A program made the position numbers and the translations under genes. A stretch of DNA of 64,000 nt from contig NC_089187.1 of assembly GCF_947507565.1 (NCBI RefSeq), positions 434,001-498,000 of the forward strand, given 5' to 3'. This DNA is from Oscarella lobularis. Taxonomy: Eukaryota > Porifera > Homoscleromorpha > Homosclerophorida > Oscarellidae. The notes beneath the pieces are model-generated. The model worked only from the letters and a program-made list of their open reading frames with translations. It was not told the origin of the DNA and searched no databases. Position 1 is the stretch's first letter, and each line of letters opens with the position of its first letter. Below are positions 61,588 through 64,000 of the stretch, one piece after another.

Positions 61588-64000
61588 ATGGTACTACAAC
61601 CAAGTACCCTAGTCATCCTTCTCGGCCTTTTCCACGCAACAGCGTTAGTCGGAGGACAAGTACAGTTTATCCCAGCCGACACAGAGTCAGCTTGGTGGAG
61701 AAACACCTTTCGTTTGGAAGCCGATCGTGAGTTCTTCGTCTGAAAGACTAATATAAGGCCAAACAGAATGCCCTTCAGCAACGGTATGTCCACCTCGAGA
61801 AAACCCACGCAACGGCTCCGTCGCCATAAACGGAAACGTAGCAACGTATTCGTGTAACGACGGCTACACGCTAACCGGTACGGACACTCTCTACTGTTCG
61901 TGCGGTGGATGGATCGGCGACGAGCCCCTCTGTCGAAGAGGTGAGTCTTTAGAAAAGAATAGATAACTCATGCAGAAGCCCGCCCGGCATCTCTAGACGG
62001 ATCGTGGAGCGAATGGTCACCCTATACAAATTGTACAGCATCGTGCGGTGGCGGGCGTCAAACGCGTCAGCGAACGTGCACTAATCCAACGCCTGACGTC
62101 GGCGGGAAGGACTGCGAGGGAAGCTCCGGTGAAGCCATTGAATGCAATGCACAGTCATGCCCGGGTCAGCCCTGCCCTGCACTTTCATTACCTATAAGGG
62201 GATTCTGGTAATTTCAAAGGTTGCCCGTTGACCGGAACCCTTACACTGGGACCTTTGACGGTTACAGTCTCTGACGACGAGAGGAATTTTCTTCTGTCAT
62301 GTGCTGACGGATTCAGTTTGACAGTCAATAACTCGGTTCCGTGCACCGACATCGATCTGTCAGCCACCCTCGATCTATGTCTGGAAGGTTAGATAGTAAT
62401 GTGTTTAGACGACGACAACGTATAATGAAATTTGTGGAAAGCTTGCCCTGATTTGGTGCCGCCCCTAAATGGGAGCGTTGTGATCAGTGCCGACGGCCGA
62501 TTGGCGACGTACACCTGCCAAATTGGCTTTACCCTCCTCGGCTCTTCAAGTAGATCGTGCGTCGACGGCGTGTGGACCGGCGCGGATCCCACGTGCGCTG
62601 CACAAAGTACAACCTAGAACCAGAACCTCTTCTCATGTTATTAAATCTGCTTTAGCTCTCATTACCCGCGAAGGTGCCGTCGATTTGTCCATCGCTAACA
62701 ATCAAACGGTCGAACTGCTCGGCATCGATCCGGACATAACTCTGCCGACGGGACGATTTGAAGTTCGCACGCCGGAACTTCTTGCCGTCAACTGCAGCAC
62801 GATCGTCACGTTTCGATATCGAACGACGACGAGCGACCCTTCGATTGCCGTCGGCGCTCAATTGTTCGCCTTCAATACGAACGATCCGACAGGCGACGAC
62901 GACGCCGACTTCTCGCTCGTCGCTCGCGTCGACGCCGTCGTCAACCGAACCGAAGAAGCGACGTTCGCTTGTCTGCAATTGGAGTGCGTCAACTCGACGC
63001 TTCTCCCCGCCGTCAGTCGCGTCGTTCTGTCGGTCGAGATAACGAGTGGAATTTTCGAGTTCGAGCAAGTGAAAATCAACGAAAGATCGTCTTGCTTCGG
63101 TATAGCATGCACAAACATTATCTGTTATGACTTTCGAGCTATTTGCCTTTAGTTGAGCCTGAGACTCCACTAACGGCCGACTGCGACAACACGACGTCGA
63201 GCGGCGACTGCGGCTATCGAAACACCGGCTGCGGAGTCGTCAACTGGCAAGTGAATTTGAATGCGAACGATGACGACGTCGATCCGGTTGTCGACGTTCA
63301 GTCCGAGCGCATTTCGGCGAACGACGACTGCGATTATCACGTCTGCCTTCCGTGTCTGCAACGATCCGGCTATACCGTCACGCAGGGAGCCGCCAGTTCG
63401 ATCCCACTAAAGCGAAAGCGACGTTCTTTCAGAGGATTCAGACGGGGTACGTCTAGAGGAAACCGTTTTGCTTTTGTAAGACGTTTGGGTTTTAGTTTCG
63501 AAATCTTTGTGTCTTCCTCCGTCTGCCACCGGATATTCGCTTGGGAGTATAGTGTCGTCTGCGCTCGTTCTGCATCCGAGCAATGCCTACGTTTCTTTCG
63601 ATTACGTGATGTTTGCCAAGGGGCTGCATCAGTTTTCCATCTACGTCTATTGCGACGCCTCGCCACTTCTCACCGTCGTTCACATCAGCGACGGATCGTA
63701 CTATTCGATCAGGCACTACGACGGAGCGGGCAGGAGGGGAACGCAGTGTCTCGCTCTTCGTCACTACATTACGAGGTCGTCTGCTCACGCTAGGGGTCTC
63801 TGCAAGAAATTTCGGTTAGCAGTCGAAGCCGTAGGCGTTGGAACGCACGCCTGCATCGGCAGTGTGAAATACCTGGATGCCAGCGCAGTCGGCGGCCCTT
63901 TCTGTGGTAAGAGAATTTTTTCAATTATGATCTCCTAAAAGAAATCACCTTTTTTCTTTAGGGAGGGTTGACAACCTTTAAAAAACTGCAGTTGATCTTT
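61588..64000 (+). CDS. Secreted sushi-TSP1-sushi-sushi-jelly-roll protein, gene C (3' end beyond window)
   Basis: Third member of the family, on the plus strand. Exons, all in frame: 61588-61726 (signal peptide, MVLQPSTLVILLGLFHATAL), 61767-61940 (sushi), 61976-62164 (TSP1, DGSWSEWSPYTNCTASCGGG), 62220-62387 (degenerate sushi), 62442-62606 (sushi), 62656-63099 (MAM/jelly-roll-like domain matching the one in genes A and B), 63153-63446 (SSGDCGYRN cysteine domain, matching SSGDCGFKN in A and B), 63496-63906 (a second jelly-roll-like domain, SLCLPPSATGYSLGSIV to GPFC) and a ninth exon from 63962 that runs off the end. No WAP exon lies between the jelly-roll and DCGY exons. Predicted secreted. 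Gene C is much more diverged from A and B than they are from each other. Confidence 0.78.

Overview
This is a eukaryotic and almost certainly animal window. Genes are split by very short GT-AG introns (many 43-80 bp), packed with intergenic gaps of often 150-600 bp. The proteins include animal-type extracellular modules (sushi/CCP, thrombospondin type 1, WAP, collagen Gly-X-Y, Calx-beta-like, proprotein-convertase P domain) beside conserved housekeeping genes. The compactness and the unusual multidomain secreted proteins suggest a non-bilaterian such as a sponge (perhaps a homoscleromorph). That placement is inference; no species marker is present.

Layout. 1-14021, all minus strand: a KIF28/KLP-6-like kinesin (C-terminus beyond the window), a single-exon GH56 hyaluronidase, a small three-sushi secreted protein, and POLR1A (RNA polymerase I largest subunit). 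13657-22061 is a tandem duplication of about 4.1 kb. The ancestral order, reading the minus strand, was ABITRAM - secreted sushi/TSP1/WAP/collagen gene - POLR1A. The duplication left a complete ABITRAM, two copies of the secreted gene (B and A), a 5'-truncated ABITRAM, a broken POLR1A 5' fragment and a 186-bp repetitive junction. 22154-23700 has no gene I recognise. 23701-44387 (minus) is one giant membrane protein gene of more than 6,700 residues, whose last exon alone is about 18.5 kb and contains a 200-N assembly gap.

44967-50718 is SF3B1 (minus). 51361-51972 (plus) is a small secreted coiled-coil protein. 52220-56709 is kinesin-1 heavy chain (minus). 56874-58040 is PSMC3IP/HOP2 (minus), sharing a 146-bp divergent promoter with the mitochondrial citrate carrier SLC25A1 (58187-59498, plus). 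59563-60581 is ZNF622 (minus). 61588 to the right end is a third member of the secreted sushi/TSP1 family (plus, incomplete).

The two most unusual elements are the secreted gene family (ordered sushi-TSP1-sushi-sushi-jelly-roll-like modules, seen in three genes here) and the giant adhesin-like protein, whose ectodomain contains a six-module cassette of about 2.8 kb repeated three times. The kinesin gene also contains a clear U12-type AT-AC intron. I assigned exon boundaries by eye from reading frame and splice signals. Where I give exact exon ends I checked frame continuity; the many internal exons of POLR1A, SF3B1, KIF5 and PSMC3IP were not all delimited.
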